Shown: positions 13,835 through 22,977, numbered from the stretch's first letter. The stretch: DNA of 25,037 nt from CAYJFQ01 sp964369955 (GCA_964369955.1 CAYJFQ010000018.1:1-25037); one strand, 5' to 3'. Translations and numbers: made by a program. Notes: a model not told the origin generated them from the letters alone.

Positions 13835-15477
13835 TTAAACAAGTAAGAAAAATAATAATCTCAATTATCTTAACAACGCTAAGTGTAACTTTCATCTTAG
13901 TGTTTTTTGCATTAAATAGTAATTTCATCAACTCAAGTCTTAACAACCAAAAAAATATGTTGAACACACTAGTGAGTTCATATAAGTTAGGCGGACTAGA
14001 TTACTTAACCAGTAATGATTTTTCACCTTATCGCTTAACAATAATTGAAAGTGATGGAACAGTAATTTGGGATTCTCATGCGGATGTTGATAAAATGGAA
14101 AATCATTTAAATCGCGAAGAAGTTTTAGAAGCCTTTAATAGTGAGTCTGGCCAAGCGCAAAGGAAATCAGAAACCCTTTCAGAGTTAACTTATTATAATG
14201 CCACTAAACTTAATGACAATTTAGTTCTAAGAATATCAACTGACCAACCAACTATTACTACCTTCATCTTAATGTTTGTACCCTATATGCTGTTGATTGT
14301 GATAATTATCATAATTGTTGGTTACTTTGCGGCAAAGTTTATTGGACGAAAAATGGTAGAACCAATCAATAAATTAGACCTTACAAACCCACTCTCAAAT
14401 GAAGTTTATCCAGAACTAGATCCTTTACTAAAAAGAATTAGTAAACAAAATAAACAGATAAACCAACACATTCAACAATTAGAAGAAAAAAACCATGAAA
14501 TTAAATACGTAACTGAAAATGTTAGTGATGGAATTTTAGTTATTAATGCTCAAGGCACCATCATCACAGCTAACAAAAAAGCGAAGCAACTATTAGATTG
14601 TCAACTTTTTGAAGATTACTATCAATCTTATCGCAATCATGCCTATATCGATTTAGTAAAAAAAGCTCTTAATGGACAAAGTTCTACTATAGTTATTAAA
14701 TTTGGCGAACTAAGCTATCGTTTTAACGCTAGTTCAGTTATTAGCGATTCAGAAAGCAGCTTTATTTTTATTTTTATTACCGACATAACTGAAGAAGAAA
14801 GAGCTTTAGAAATTCGCCGTCAGTTTACAGCCAATGTCTCGCACGAATTAAAAACTCCACTTGCAAGTATTATGGGAATTGCGGAAATTATAGGCAATGG
14901 AATAGTTAAGCCTGAGGATGTTCAATCTTTTGCCCAAAAGATTCATCATGAATCTGAACGCCTGCTACTATTAATTCAGGATATTATTAAAATTTCGAAG
15001 ATGGATGAGGGCAAAATTTCTTGTGAGTTTGTAAAAGTTAATTTAAAAATGACAGTTGAAGAAGTTTTGACTTCTTTACAAAATAAAATTGAACTAAAAA
15101 AGTTAAAACTATTTGTTGACTGTCAAGATGTAGAAATCTCTGGATTTCCACCTATGTTGTATGAGTTAATTTTCAATCTAGTAGATAACGCAATTAACTA
15201 CAACAAGATTGATGGTGAACTAACCATTAGTATTTTAAAGGATAAAAAGTCAGTTAATTTAATTGTTAAAGACAGTGGAATTGGAATTTCGGTCGAAGAT
15301 TTACCACATATTTTTGAACGTTTTTATCGCGCAGATAAAAGTCATTCTAAAAATTCAGGAGGTAGTGGATTAGGGCTATCAATAGTTAAACACATTGCCA
15401 ATCTTCATAATGGAATCATTACTGTCAAAAGCAAGTTAGGTAAGGGAACTGAGATTAAAATCAAATTTATTCAGTAG
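13831..15477 (+). CDS. phoR: Phosphate sensor histidine kinase PhoR
   Basis: The 548-residue membrane kinase has a first membrane helix at about 7-27, an extracytoplasmic region of about 115 residues and a second helix at about 145-168. A short linker, a PAS domain near 228-320 (GILVINAQGTIITAN) and the HisKA box with phospho-acceptor His338 in NVSHELKTPLA follow. The ATPase domain shows N box NLVDNAINY, G1 DSGIGIS, F box FERFYRAD and G2 GGSGLGLSIV. Domain order and context match PhoR, which responds to the transporter/PhoU state. It is last in the operon, and its stop codon falls in the loop of an AT-rich terminator hairpin. Confidence 0.93.
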   Translation: MIKQVRKIIISIILTTLSVTFILVFFALNSNFINSSLNNQKNMLNTLVSSYKLGGLDYLTSNDFSPYRLTIIESDGTVIWDSHADVDKMENHLNREEVLEAFNSESGQAQRKSETLSELTYYNATKLNDNLVLRISTDQPTITTFILMFVPYMLLIVIIIIIVGYFAAKFIGRKMVEPINKLDLTNPLSNEVYPELDPLLKRISKQNKQINQHIQQLEEKNHEIKYVTENVSDGILVINAQGTIITANKKAKQLLDCQLFEDYYQSYRNHAYIDLVKKALNGQSSTIVIKFGELSYRFNASSVISDSESSFIFIFITDITEEERALEIRRQFTANVSHELKTPLASIMGIAEIIGNGIVKPEDVQSFAQKIHHESERLLLLIQDIIKISKMDEGKISCEFVKVNLKMTVEEVLTSLQNKIELKKLKLFVDCQDVEISGFPPMLYELIFNLVDNAINYNKIDGELTISILKDKKSVNLIVKDSGIGISVEDLPHIFERFYRADKSHSKNSGGSGLGLSIVKHIANLHNGIITVKSKLGKGTEIKIKFIQ

Positions 15478-15489
15478 ATTTGATTTTTT
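15457..15489 (+). terminator. AT-rich terminator overlapping the end of phoR
   Basis: AAAATCAAAT (15457-15466) pairs with ATTTGATTTT (15478-15487) around an 11-base loop that contains the TAG stop; T-rich sequence follows. The stem lacks GC strength, so efficiency may be partial. Confidence 0.5.
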
Positions 15490-15494
15490 ATTTA

Positions 15495-15523
15495 TTGTAT
15501 TTATTTTGATAGTAGTTTATATT
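15495..15523 (+). promoter_or_regulatory. Candidate promoter placing transcription start at the acyltransferase start codon
   Basis: TTGTAT (15495-15500), a 17-base spacer, and TATATT (15518-15523). Only six bases separate the -10 element from GTG 15530, so the transcript would begin at or within a base or two of the start codon. Confidence 0.5.
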
Positions 15524-15529
15524 TAACTA

Positions 15530-16765
15530 GTGAAAAAAAGAAAAATACTTATTAGCTTAATAGCCACAGGATTGCTAGTTATGGCAATGAACTACTTTAA
15601 TTTTTTCAATAAGGATTATCGTGGTGTCCGTTTCTTTTTTATGTTAGTTATTGTCTTAGCTTTCACTTTTTTAATTTATCTTTACCGTCATCGTGCAGTA
15701 GATGATAATCAAAGCACTAGACTTAATTACGGGAATTTAAACATTGTGAAGTATGTTTTGGCTTTAATAATAATTATTACTCATTTACGTCCGTTTCTAA
15801 ATTATAATCGAGAGTTAGATGTCTTATTTAATAATATGATTAGTCGTATCTGTGTGCCTTTCTTTTTATTGACAACCGGCTACTTTGTCGCAAACAAAGA
15901 AAAAAGTGACTCCGGTTATATTTTAAAGTATGTTAAAGCTGCTATGCCGACATATATTTTTTGGAGTTTAGTTTATATTCCTTTTTCTGTAGTGGCTTTT
16001 TTTAATTTTAGCGCAGAGGGCGTACAGTTTTTAGATATGTTCACTGTTCAGTGGTCAATTTTTATTGTTTTATTCCCTATGGTTTTGTTATTAGGCTTTA
16101 TCTACATTGGAGTTTATTATCATTTGTGGTATTATCCAGCTTTATTGTTGTCATTAGTGGTTTTGTTTTTTTGGAAGAAAAAGTATAAAGTTAAGCACTT
16201 ACTGTTAATTTCTGGAATCTTATTATTCTTTGGAGTAAGTGAGACTTATTATGGGATATTATCTGATCCTGTTAAAGATGTGGTAGGTGTTTATTTTGAT
16301 TTGTTTTTGACTACTCGCAACTTCTTATTCTTTGGTTTGTTTTATGTGGTATTGGGTTATTTTATGGGCTTAAAAAAGAGTTTTTATCTTAAACATAGTA
16401 TGTTAAAATTAATCTTGTCTTTCACTTTATTAATAGTGGAAGTTGTTTTGGCACAAAATATTGTGCGCTTGAACAGCAATATCTTATTAATGGCAATTCC
16501 TGTGGTTTATTACTTATTTATTGTTTTATTGTATTCTAGTGATTTGATTAAGAGTTCTCGGAAATATAACTTCCGAGAATTATACAAGTATTATTATTTA
16601 GTACATCCTGCAGTAATTTATTTATATCTAACATTGTTTGGACATGTGGCAAGAGGGTGGAACATCATTGTGGAAATTAGTGTGGTTATTATCCTGACCC
16701 ACTTAATAAGTATAGGTATTATCAAATATAAAGAGAAACACAAAAGTGTGATAAAGGGGTTATAG
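15530..16765 (+). CDS. Acyltransferase 3 family membrane protein
   Basis: The 411-residue protein has about ten hydrophobic helices and belongs to the acyltransferase-3 (OafA/Oac-like) family, which moves acyl groups onto envelope sugars. The early motif KYVLALIIIITHLRPF carries the family's conserved membrane histidine, followed by RICVPFFLLTTGYF. Two extra N-terminal helices precede the domain. Start GTG 15530 has no Shine-Dalgarno but lies six bases after a -10 element, consistent with a leaderless mRNA; a later internal ATG at about residue 18 is less likely. The acceptor (teichoic acid, polysaccharide or peptidoglycan) cannot be told. It ends one base before the HAD gene and is probably co-transcribed with it. 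Confidence 0.8.
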   Translation: MKKRKILISLIATGLLVMAMNYFNFFNKDYRGVRFFFMLVIVLAFTFLIYLYRHRAVDDNQSTRLNYGNLNIVKYVLALIIIITHLRPFLNYNRELDVLFNNMISRICVPFFLLTTGYFVANKEKSDSGYILKYVKAAMPTYIFWSLVYIPFSVVAFFNFSAEGVQFLDMFTVQWSIFIVLFPMVLLLGFIYIGVYYHLWYYPALLLSLVVLFFWKKKYKVKHLLLISGILLFFGVSETYYGILSDPVKDVVGVYFDLFLTTRNFLFFGLFYVVLGYFMGLKKSFYLKHSMLKLILSFTLLIVEVVLAQNIVRLNSNILLMAIPVVYYLFIVLLYSSDLIKSSRKYNFRELYKYYYLVHPAVIYLYLTLFGHVARGWNIIVEISVVIILTHLISIGIIKYKEKHKSVIKGL

Positions 16766-16766
16766 A

Positions 16767-17459
16767 ATGAAAACATATTTATTTGATCTAGATGGAACTA
16801 TCTTAAGTTTGGATATGGAGCAGTTTGAGAAGGCTTATTTTGCAGGATTAGCAGAAGCTTTTTCAACTATTATGCCAAAAGAAAATGTTACTAAGTTAGT
16901 TTATCTTAGTTATCGCTATATGGTTGAAAATGTTGATCAACGTTTTAACAAAGATCGCTTCTATGATAAGTTAGTTGAATTATCAGGCATTGATCGCCAG
17001 GTCTTTTTAGACAATGAGCAAGACTATTATTTAAATGGATTTAATAATCTATTACAGTACACAAAACCTAATGAACACTTAGTTAAGGCCATTAGAATTT
17101 TAAAAGAAAAAGGACATGATATTGTTCTGGCTACTAATCCTGTATTTCCAGGAATCGCGACCCAAATTAGAATCAAGTGGACAGGATTAAAAGAAGAAGA
17201 TTTTATTAAAGTTACTTACTTTGAGGAAACACATGCATGCAAACCACAACTTGCATACTACCAAGAATTATTAAGCAATTTAAACTTAGAACCAGAGGAT
17301 TGTATTATGGTAGGTAATAATCGTGTTGAAGATATGATTGCAAGCAAATTAGGTATCGAGTGCATCTTAATTACTGATGATGTTCTTGATGGCGAAGAAG
17401 ATTTTGATTACAAAGAACGAACAGGAGAACAATTTTATAACGATGTTGCAGGACTATGA
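16767..17459 (+). CDS. HAD-superfamily hydrolase
   Basis: The 230-residue phosphatase-type HAD protein has motif I DLDGT (nucleophile Asp7, acid Asp9), motif II ATNP, motif III Lys in CKPQ, and motif IV GNNRVEDMIA. A helical cap sits between motif I and motif II, as in subclass I. GGGG (in AAAGGGGTTATAG) is a good ribosome site. The substrate is unknown; small phosphorylated sugars or nucleotides are usual. The 3' end overlaps the metallopeptidase gene by 17 bases. Confidence 0.85.
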   Translation: MKTYLFDLDGTILSLDMEQFEKAYFAGLAEAFSTIMPKENVTKLVYLSYRYMVENVDQRFNKDRFYDKLVELSGIDRQVFLDNEQDYYLNGFNNLLQYTKPNEHLVKAIRILKEKGHDIVLATNPVFPGIATQIRIKWTGLKEEDFIKVTYFEETHACKPQLAYYQELLSNLNLEPEDCIMVGNNRVEDMIASKLGIECILITDDVLDGEEDFDYKERTGEQFYNDVAGL

Positions 17460-18057
17460 TTTTAAAGTAGAAATCATTAGAAGTGAAAGAAAAACCACAA
17501 CTATCACTGTTAAGGGTGAAGTAGTTTATGTTCGTACTAATTTAAAAGTAAATGATCTTGAGGTTAAAAGAATAATTGAGAAAAATATAAAGTGGATTAA
17601 AAGTAAAATTAAACCTATTGATGATAGGTTTCTTTTTTTAGGGAGAAAATATACTCTTGAGAAAATAGTTAGTAGTGACTATGGTTATCAAATTCTTGAA
17701 GATATGATCATTTTATCAGGGGGTAAGGAAGCTGATTTCTTAGATCTTGAGGACTTAATTCTAGTGGAGCATCAAGATATTCTCAAAGAAATTATTGTTA
17801 AGTGCGTTAATAACTTTCCAAAGAAACCAAATAATGTTCAAATCAAAAGACTTAAGAGAAGTTTCGGCATTTGTCATCGCAATGGAAACATTTCAATAGG
17901 ATTGCATTGCTTAAAGTATTCTAGAGAGTTTATGGAGATGGTTGTCTACCATGAATTAGCGCATCTCTATCAAATGAATCACTCGGCTAAATTTTATGAA
18001 ATTCTTTCAGAATATGTTAAAGATCACAAGACAATAAAAAAACAAGCTAGATTATAG
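17443..18057 (+). CDS. YgjP-like (DUF45/WLM-type) zinc metallopeptidase
   Basis: The 204-residue soluble protein carries the zinc motif His170-Glu171-Leu-Ala-His174 with a third ligand His180 in MNHSAKFYEIL, the pattern of the YgjP/DUF45 family. RSFGICHRNGNISIGLHCLKYSREFMEMVVYHELAHLY covers the conserved core. ATG 17443 was chosen because it begins a natural MLQDYDFKVEII strand after AGGAG (17423-17427, somewhat far); an ATG at 17377 in the same frame would overlap the HAD gene by 83 bases and adds no conserved sequence. The biological substrate is unknown. The stop overlaps the end of the convergent TraB gene by 6 bases. Confidence 0.8.
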   Translation: MLQDYDFKVEIIRSERKTTTITVKGEVVYVRTNLKVNDLEVKRIIEKNIKWIKSKIKPIDDRFLFLGRKYTLEKIVSSDYGYQILEDMIILSGGKEADFLDLEDLILVEHQDILKEIIVKCVNNFPKKPNNVQIKRLKRSFGICHRNGNISIGLHCLKYSREFMEMVVYHELAHLYQMNHSAKFYEILSEYVKDHKTIKKQARL

Positions 18058-19212
18058 CTTGTCAATTAATGAATTAAAGATATCTAAGCCTCCAACAATT
18101 GTTGCGATTGCGGAGAAGATACTTGAGACAAAGAAGATTAAGAAAATTCTTGAGACCTTGTTTGTCACAAAGCCCTTAAAGGTTAAAGCGTCGTTTGAAA
18201 GGTTTTGAAAGTCTTTAACTTTAGGCCTACGCATTGTCGCCTCAATAATAGCAGAGAAAAATCCAACTCCAATCAGTGGTGACAATGAAGTGATAGGAGC
18301 CATCACAAATGAGCCAAGAATTGTCAATGGATGAGCTAACATCAATAGGCAACCAATCGCACTTGCGCTTCCGTTATATAAGATCCAAGTAACTAATTGA
18401 TCTCTACCAAAAGTGGGGTTTAAAAAGAATGAGCCGGCAATCACTGCGATAACAATTGTTGGAATGATCCATCCTAAAGCTTTAGAACCAACCTTCTCTT
18501 TTGGGATAGTCAATAGTCCATGAATATTTTGAGGAGTATCAATCATTTTTTTAATTCCGATAGTATGAGCAGCACCAAGAATTGCGACTATTTTAGGACC
18601 TTTAGCATTTTGAATCTTATAAGTTAAATACTGGTCTCTTTCATCAACCAGTATTTTTTTAATGGTCGGATATAAATCAGATATTTCTTTTAGGGCATCT
18701 TCTAAAGCATCTTGAGTTTTTAATTTTTCAATTTCTTCTGCACTAATAGTCTCTTTTGTGAAACTAGTTGATAATAATTCAGCTAACAATTTCATTTTTT
18801 CCCAAAAAGATAACGAATGCCAAACTCTTCTGAAAGTGGTTTGGATACTTCTATCAGCTAATACTAGATCGGCTTTTGTTTCTTCTGCTAGTCTAATTCC
18901 CTCAATCATTTCAGCGCCTGATTTAGTGTTCATATCTGAAGCAATCTTTCTTTGGAATGAACCAAGAATTAAATTTGTCAACAGCAAGGGAATCTTTTTT
19001 TGTTTAATTATTTGGATGATATCTTGATTTTCCCAGTTGTTTGGGTCCTTGAAAGATTTGTAGCGTTCTTTATCTAACTCTACACAGATTGAGTTAGGCA
19101 TTTCCTTTTCAATAGTATCCCTAACTTCATCGACACTGCTTTGAGAAACATGGGCAGTTGCGATTAAGATAATCTCTTTATCTTGATAGTTTATTCTTGT
19201 GATATTTGACAT
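18052..19212 (-). CDS. TraB-family membrane protein
   Basis: The 386-residue protein is on the minus strand, the only gene so oriented here. The N-terminal TraB/GumN-like domain (about 1-235) shows IATAHVSQSSVDEV, SICVELDKERY and GAAHTIGIKK, putative metal-site motifs of a Tiki/TraB-type fold. The C-terminal 150 residues have about four membrane helices, as in the archaeal-type TraB family. The ATG at 19212 has no ribosome site; an extended -10 (TGTTACAAT) ends six bases before it, suggesting a leaderless mRNA. The alternative in-frame start is far inside the conserved domain. Enzymatic function in bacteria is not established. Confidence 0.85.
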   Translation of the reverse strand: MSNITRINYQDKEIILIATAHVSQSSVDEVRDTIEKEMPNSICVELDKERYKSFKDPNNWENQDIIQIIKQKKIPLLLTNLILGSFQRKIASDMNTKSGAEMIEGIRLAEETKADLVLADRSIQTTFRRVWHSLSFWEKMKLLAELLSTSFTKETISAEEIEKLKTQDALEDALKEISDLYPTIKKILVDERDQYLTYKIQNAKGPKIVAILGAAHTIGIKKMIDTPQNIHGLLTIPKEKVGSKALGWIIPTIVIAVIAGSFFLNPTFGRDQLVTWILYNGSASAIGCLLMLAHPLTILGSFVMAPITSLSPLIGVGFFSAIIEATMRRPKVKDFQNLSNDALTFKGFVTNKVSRIFLIFFVSSIFSAIATIVGGLDIFNSLIDKL

Positions 19213-19218
19213 GAGATT

Positions 19219-19227
19219 ATTGTAACA
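19219..19227 (-). promoter_or_regulatory. Extended -10 promoter element for the TraB-family gene
   Basis: Read on the minus strand: TGT-TACAAT, followed by six bases and the ATG. There is no -35 match, but the extended -10 can compensate. The initiation point would coincide with the start codon. Confidence 0.45.
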
Positions 19228-19272
19228 TATGAGAGTTGTGTTTTTCTTATTGTTTAGTGTTTTTGCGAATTG

Positions 19273-19302
19273 TTGAAAAAAGATGGTTAATAATTGTATA
19301 AT
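19273..19302 (+). promoter_or_regulatory. Promoter of the cdaA-cdaR-glmM operon
   Basis: TTGAAA (19273-19278), an 18-base spacer and TATAAT (19297-19302), leaving a leader of about 18 bases that contains the TAGGAG ribosome site. It is divergent from the TraB promoter. Confidence 0.75.
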
Positions 19303-19326
19303 AATGGATAATAGGAGAAAAATATA

Positions 19327-20271
19327 ATGACATTTACATTTACAGATTTTATTAATGTTATTACAACTATATTAGATATTGTTATTGTTTGGATTGGTTT
19401 ATTTTACGCGATCAAAATCGTTCGCAGTAATTCTAGAACCATTCAGATCTTTAAAGGTATTATTATCATTGTAATAATGAAATTATTTGCAGGATATTTA
19501 AATTTATATACCGTTTCTTGGATAATGGATAATTTCCTTGGTTGGGGTTTCTTAGCGATCATCGTTATCTTTCAACCAGAGATTCGTGGAATATTGGAAA
19601 GAATTGGTAAAAGCAATACTCTTTCGAGTATCGTTGTTCTTTCTGGTAATGAACGTGAAAACTTAGTTAAAGAATTGATGAAGTCAGTTACTGAATTAGC
19701 TAAGAGTAAAACTGGAGCTTTAATTTCGATTGAGCAATCTATTTCTTTAGCAGATTTTATTAAAACCGGAACTCAGTTAAATTCTTTGGTGAGTGCTGAA
19801 TTATTAACTTCAATCTTTGCGACCACAACTCCACTACATGATGGAGCTGTTATTATACAGGGTGACAAATTAGCTTGTGCTAGTGCTTATTTTCCGCCTA
19901 CTGATTTAGATACTCCTTCAAGATATGGTGCACGACATCGTGCGGCTATCGGGATTTCTCAAATCAGTGATGCGATTACTATCGTAATTTCTGAAGAAAC
20001 AGGCAATGTATCAGTGGCTAGAGCTGGCGAATTAATTATAGTTAATGATGAACAGCTAGCTGCTTATTTGATGGCTAATATTTTCCACCATGAAAATGTT
20101 CAAACTAAAGAGGCTAGTAGCCTTAAAACTAAAATGAATAAATTGCGTAAAAATTCTGAAAAGAAAGTAAGTACTCAACCTAAGAAGGTTAAAGTTGAGG
20201 AAGTTGTTGGGGAAGCACCTAAACCAAAAACTATGTTCTCTCGTAGTAAGAAAAACAAGGAGGTCAAATAA
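19327..20271 (+). CDS. cdaA: Membrane diadenylate cyclase CdaA
   Basis: The 314-residue enzyme makes c-di-AMP from two ATP. Three N-terminal membrane helices (about 10-30, 38-58, 65-82) lead into the DAC/DisA_N domain. The catalytic DGA (Asp172-Gly-Ala174) is in PLHDGAVII and the Arg203-His-Arg205 motif is in YGARHRAAIG. A Lys/Glu/Pro-rich tail of about 50 residues follows the domain. It is first in the conserved cdaA-cdaR-glmM operon and its stop overlaps the cdaR start (TAATG), suiting the known CdaA-CdaR complex. c-di-AMP controls potassium/osmolyte balance and wall integrity in Firmicutes. Confidence 0.95.
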   Translation: MTFTFTDFINVITTILDIVIVWIGLFYAIKIVRSNSRTIQIFKGIIIIVIMKLFAGYLNLYTVSWIMDNFLGWGFLAIIVIFQPEIRGILERIGKSNTLSSIVVLSGNERENLVKELMKSVTELAKSKTGALISIEQSISLADFIKTGTQLNSLVSAELLTSIFATTTPLHDGAVIIQGDKLACASAYFPPTDLDTPSRYGARHRAAIGISQISDAITIVISEETGNVSVARAGELIIVNDEQLAAYLMANIFHHENVQTKEASSLKTKMNKLRKNSEKKVSTQPKKVKVEEVVGEAPKPKTMFSRSKKNKEVK

Positions 20272-21638
20272 TGGCACAACTTGATCCGAATAAAATAAAA
20301 AAACAAGAAGAAAAAACGAAAACAGCAACTAAGATAGCACATCGTGCAAATAAAGTTTCTAGCAATTATTATGAAGTAGAAGCGGGAGTTATTAAATTCT
20401 TTAGATTTATTAGTTCTTTTGTCGATAAATTTTTATTTAGTAAAAAATATGCTTTAATTTCTTCATTAATTTTATCAATCGTCATTGTCTTAAGTTTAAA
20501 TGTCGGGGGTTACCGTTGGATTGCTCAATATCAATCAGTTGAGACAATGGAGAACTTTCCAGTAACTGTTAATGCTAATGAGGAAGTTTTCGAGTATTCA
20601 GGAATTCCTGAGACCATTTCAGTTCAGTTAATTGGGGAGTTAGCAGATTTACAAGTTAATTCAGCTTCTGACACCTTAAGTGTTTTAGCTGATTTAAGTA
20701 ATTTAAGCGAGGGTATTCATGTCATACCATTAAGAGCAGTTAATTATCCTTCTAATTTAGAAGTTAAGATGGAACCTTCCTCAATTACAGTTAATGTTGC
20801 TCGCAAGGTTTCGCGTCAGTATACGATTGGATATGAGTTTATTAATACAGATAAGGCAGATTTAATTTATTCTTATGGAGTACCAGAATTATCAACTACT
20901 CAAGTTGTAGTTAGAGCCTCTGAAGAGACTTTAAATTCTATTGCGAGTGTTAAAGCATTGGTTGATGTTAGTGGAACGACTAAAAGTTTTAGCATTGATG
21001 CGCCATTAGTGGCTTATAATCAACAAGGCAATAAGATTGATGTAGATATTGTGCCAGCTACAGTAACAGCTACTGTTGCAGTTACATCTCCTAGCAAGGA
21101 TGTTCCAATTATTATCACTCCAGTTGGAACTTTACCAGAAGGCAAATCCATTGAGTCAATTACTTTAGATCACCAAGCTGTAACTATCTACGCTCCTGAT
21201 TCGGTGCTGGAGAGTATTGAAAATATCACAATTCCAGTTGATGTTAATAATGTAACCGGCGACACAGAAAGTGTTGTAAGTATTGCCCTACCTAGTGGTG
21301 TCCGTAAAAGTAATATCACAAGAGTTAACTTTACAATTAAGTTAGGTGATACGGTAACAAAAACAATTGATGGAGTTAAAATCTTTGCAAATAATTTAGA
21401 TCAAAATAAATATTCGTACTCACTGGCTAATGCTGGCGACACAGAAATTGATATCACAATTTCTGGTACTCAAACTAATATTAATAAAGTTGATGTTAAT
21501 AGCTTACAAGCTAATGTTGATTTTTCAACAGTTAGTGTTGGAAAGTTTAGTTTACCTATTGTTGTTACTGGTAATAATCCATTAGTTGTTTATACACCAG
21601 TTAAAGCAAATTTAGATATCGAGGTAATAGAAAATTAA
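20271..21638 (+). CDS. cdaR: CdaA regulator CdaR (YbbR-domain protein)
   Basis: The 455-residue protein has a charged cytoplasmic N-terminus (about 1-60, MAQLDPNKIKKQEEK...), one membrane helix (about 62-82, ending LNVGGYRWIAQYQS) and about four extracytoplasmic YbbR repeats. These are recognisable by recurring V.V......P..I.V and S.ITV.....K.P. CdaR binds CdaA and tunes cyclase activity, probably relaying an envelope signal. It lies between cdaA and glmM with a one-base overlap upstream and one base before glmM. Confidence 0.92.
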   Translation: MAQLDPNKIKKQEEKTKTATKIAHRANKVSSNYYEVEAGVIKFFRFISSFVDKFLFSKKYALISSLILSIVIVLSLNVGGYRWIAQYQSVETMENFPVTVNANEEVFEYSGIPETISVQLIGELADLQVNSASDTLSVLADLSNLSEGIHVIPLRAVNYPSNLEVKMEPSSITVNVARKVSRQYTIGYEFINTDKADLIYSYGVPELSTTQVVVRASEETLNSIASVKALVDVSGTTKSFSIDAPLVAYNQQGNKIDVDIVPATVTATVAVTSPSKDVPIIITPVGTLPEGKSIESITLDHQAVTIYAPDSVLESIENITIPVDVNNVTGDTESVVSIALPSGVRKSNITRVNFTIKLGDTVTKTIDGVKIFANNLDQNKYSYSLANAGDTEIDITISGTQTNINKVDVNSLQANVDFSTVSVGKFSLPIVVTGNNPLVVYTPVKANLDIEVIEN

Positions 21639-21639
21639 G

Positions 21640-22977
21640 ATGGGAAAATATTTTGGAACTGATGGGGTTAGAGGTAAGGCTAATGAGACTTTAACTGTAG
21701 AAATGGCTTATAAGGTAGGTCGTTATTTAGGATACTACTATGGCTTAAATGGGAAGAGTAAAGTTGTGATTGGGAAAGATACACGCTTATCATCTTCAAT
21801 GTTTGAGGCAGCTATTACTGCTGGGTGTTTAGAGAGTGGAGCTGATGTTTATCAAGTTGGTTATACCTCTACTCCTAGTATTGCTTATCTAGCAAGTACT
21901 CAGGGTTTTAATTGTGGAATCATGATTTCAGCTTCTCATAATCCTTTCTTTGATAATGGAATTAAAATTTTTAAAAACGATGGAACAAAGCTAGATTCTG
22001 AAGTAGAGGATATGATTGAAGAGTATTTTGAACACGAACTTAATTTGAAGAAAGCTTCTAGTGAAGAAATAGGTAAATTGTTTAACTATCAAAACGGAAT
22101 TGATTTATATTTGGATTTTGTCGAGAGCGTTGTTCATCCTGACTTAAAGAATTATAAATTGGCAATTGATTTGGCTAATGGTTCTAACTGCTATACGGCA
22201 AAGCGTTTGTTTGATCGTTTAGGAGTTGATGCAGACTTTTTCTTTCATGAGCCTGATGGAATTAATATTAATAATGATTGTGGTTCTACACATTTAGGTA
22301 AGCTTCAAGAAATTATGAAGAGTGGAAAATATGATATTGGATTTGCCTTTGATGGTGACGCTGATCGTGTTTTGGCAGTTAATAAAGAAGGGCGTTTAAT
22401 TGATGGAGACACTTTCTTATATATCTGTGGTAAGTATTTGAGTAAAACTGGCGAATTAAAAGATAACACAATTGTGACGACAGTTATGAGTAATATTGGT
22501 TTGTTTAAGGCTTTAGAAAAGGCTGGATTAAAGGCTGATGTGACTGCAGTTGGTGATAAATATGTCTTTAAAAGCATGACTGATAATGGTTATTTTTTAG
22601 GCGGCGAGCAATCTGGTCATTTAATTTTTAAAAAGTACGCTAATAGTGGTGATGGTTTATTGAGCGCTTTAATGTTGTTGGAAGTTATCAGCAAAGAAAA
22701 TAAGAGTTTGGAAGAATTAAGTATCGATCTAAAAATCTATCCACAATTGCTTGTCAATGTACGTGTTAAAGATAAGTCTCTTGTCCATGATCAAGACTTA
22801 TTAGATTTAATAAAAGAAATTGAAATAGAACTAGGCGATGATGGCCGTGTTTTAGTGAGAACTTCAGGAACTGAACAATTAATTAGAGTAATGGTTGAGG
22901 CTGCTAGTGATGAAATTTGTAACCAATGCGTATATCGTATGGTAGATTTAATAAAGGAAAAAGATAGTCGCTTGTAG
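21640..22977 (+). CDS. glmM: Phosphoglucosamine mutase GlmM
   Basis: The 445-residue enzyme converts glucosamine-6-phosphate to glucosamine-1-phosphate for UDP-GlcNAc and peptidoglycan. Family motifs in order: GTDGVRG at 6-12, the phosphoserine loop ISASHNP with Ser99, the metal loop FDGDADR, the sugar loop GGEQSGH, and the phosphate loop RTSGTEQLIRVM near the C-terminus. The start follows GAGGT at the end of cdaR. GlmM is known in other Firmicutes to bind and inhibit CdaA, consistent with the operon. The stop codon sits in the loop of a terminator-like hairpin. Confidence 0.97.
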   Translation: MGKYFGTDGVRGKANETLTVEMAYKVGRYLGYYYGLNGKSKVVIGKDTRLSSSMFEAAITAGCLESGADVYQVGYTSTPSIAYLASTQGFNCGIMISASHNPFFDNGIKIFKNDGTKLDSEVEDMIEEYFEHELNLKKASSEEIGKLFNYQNGIDLYLDFVESVVHPDLKNYKLAIDLANGSNCYTAKRLFDRLGVDADFFFHEPDGININNDCGSTHLGKLQEIMKSGKYDIGFAFDGDADRVLAVNKEGRLIDGDTFLYICGKYLSKTGELKDNTIVTTVMSNIGLFKALEKAGLKADVTAVGDKYVFKSMTDNGYFLGGEQSGHLIFKKYANSGDGLLSALMLLEVISKENKSLEELSIDLKIYPQLLVNVRVKDKSLVHDQDLLDLIKEIEIELGDDGRVLVRTSGTEQLIRVMVEAASDEICNQCVYRMVDLIKEKDSRL

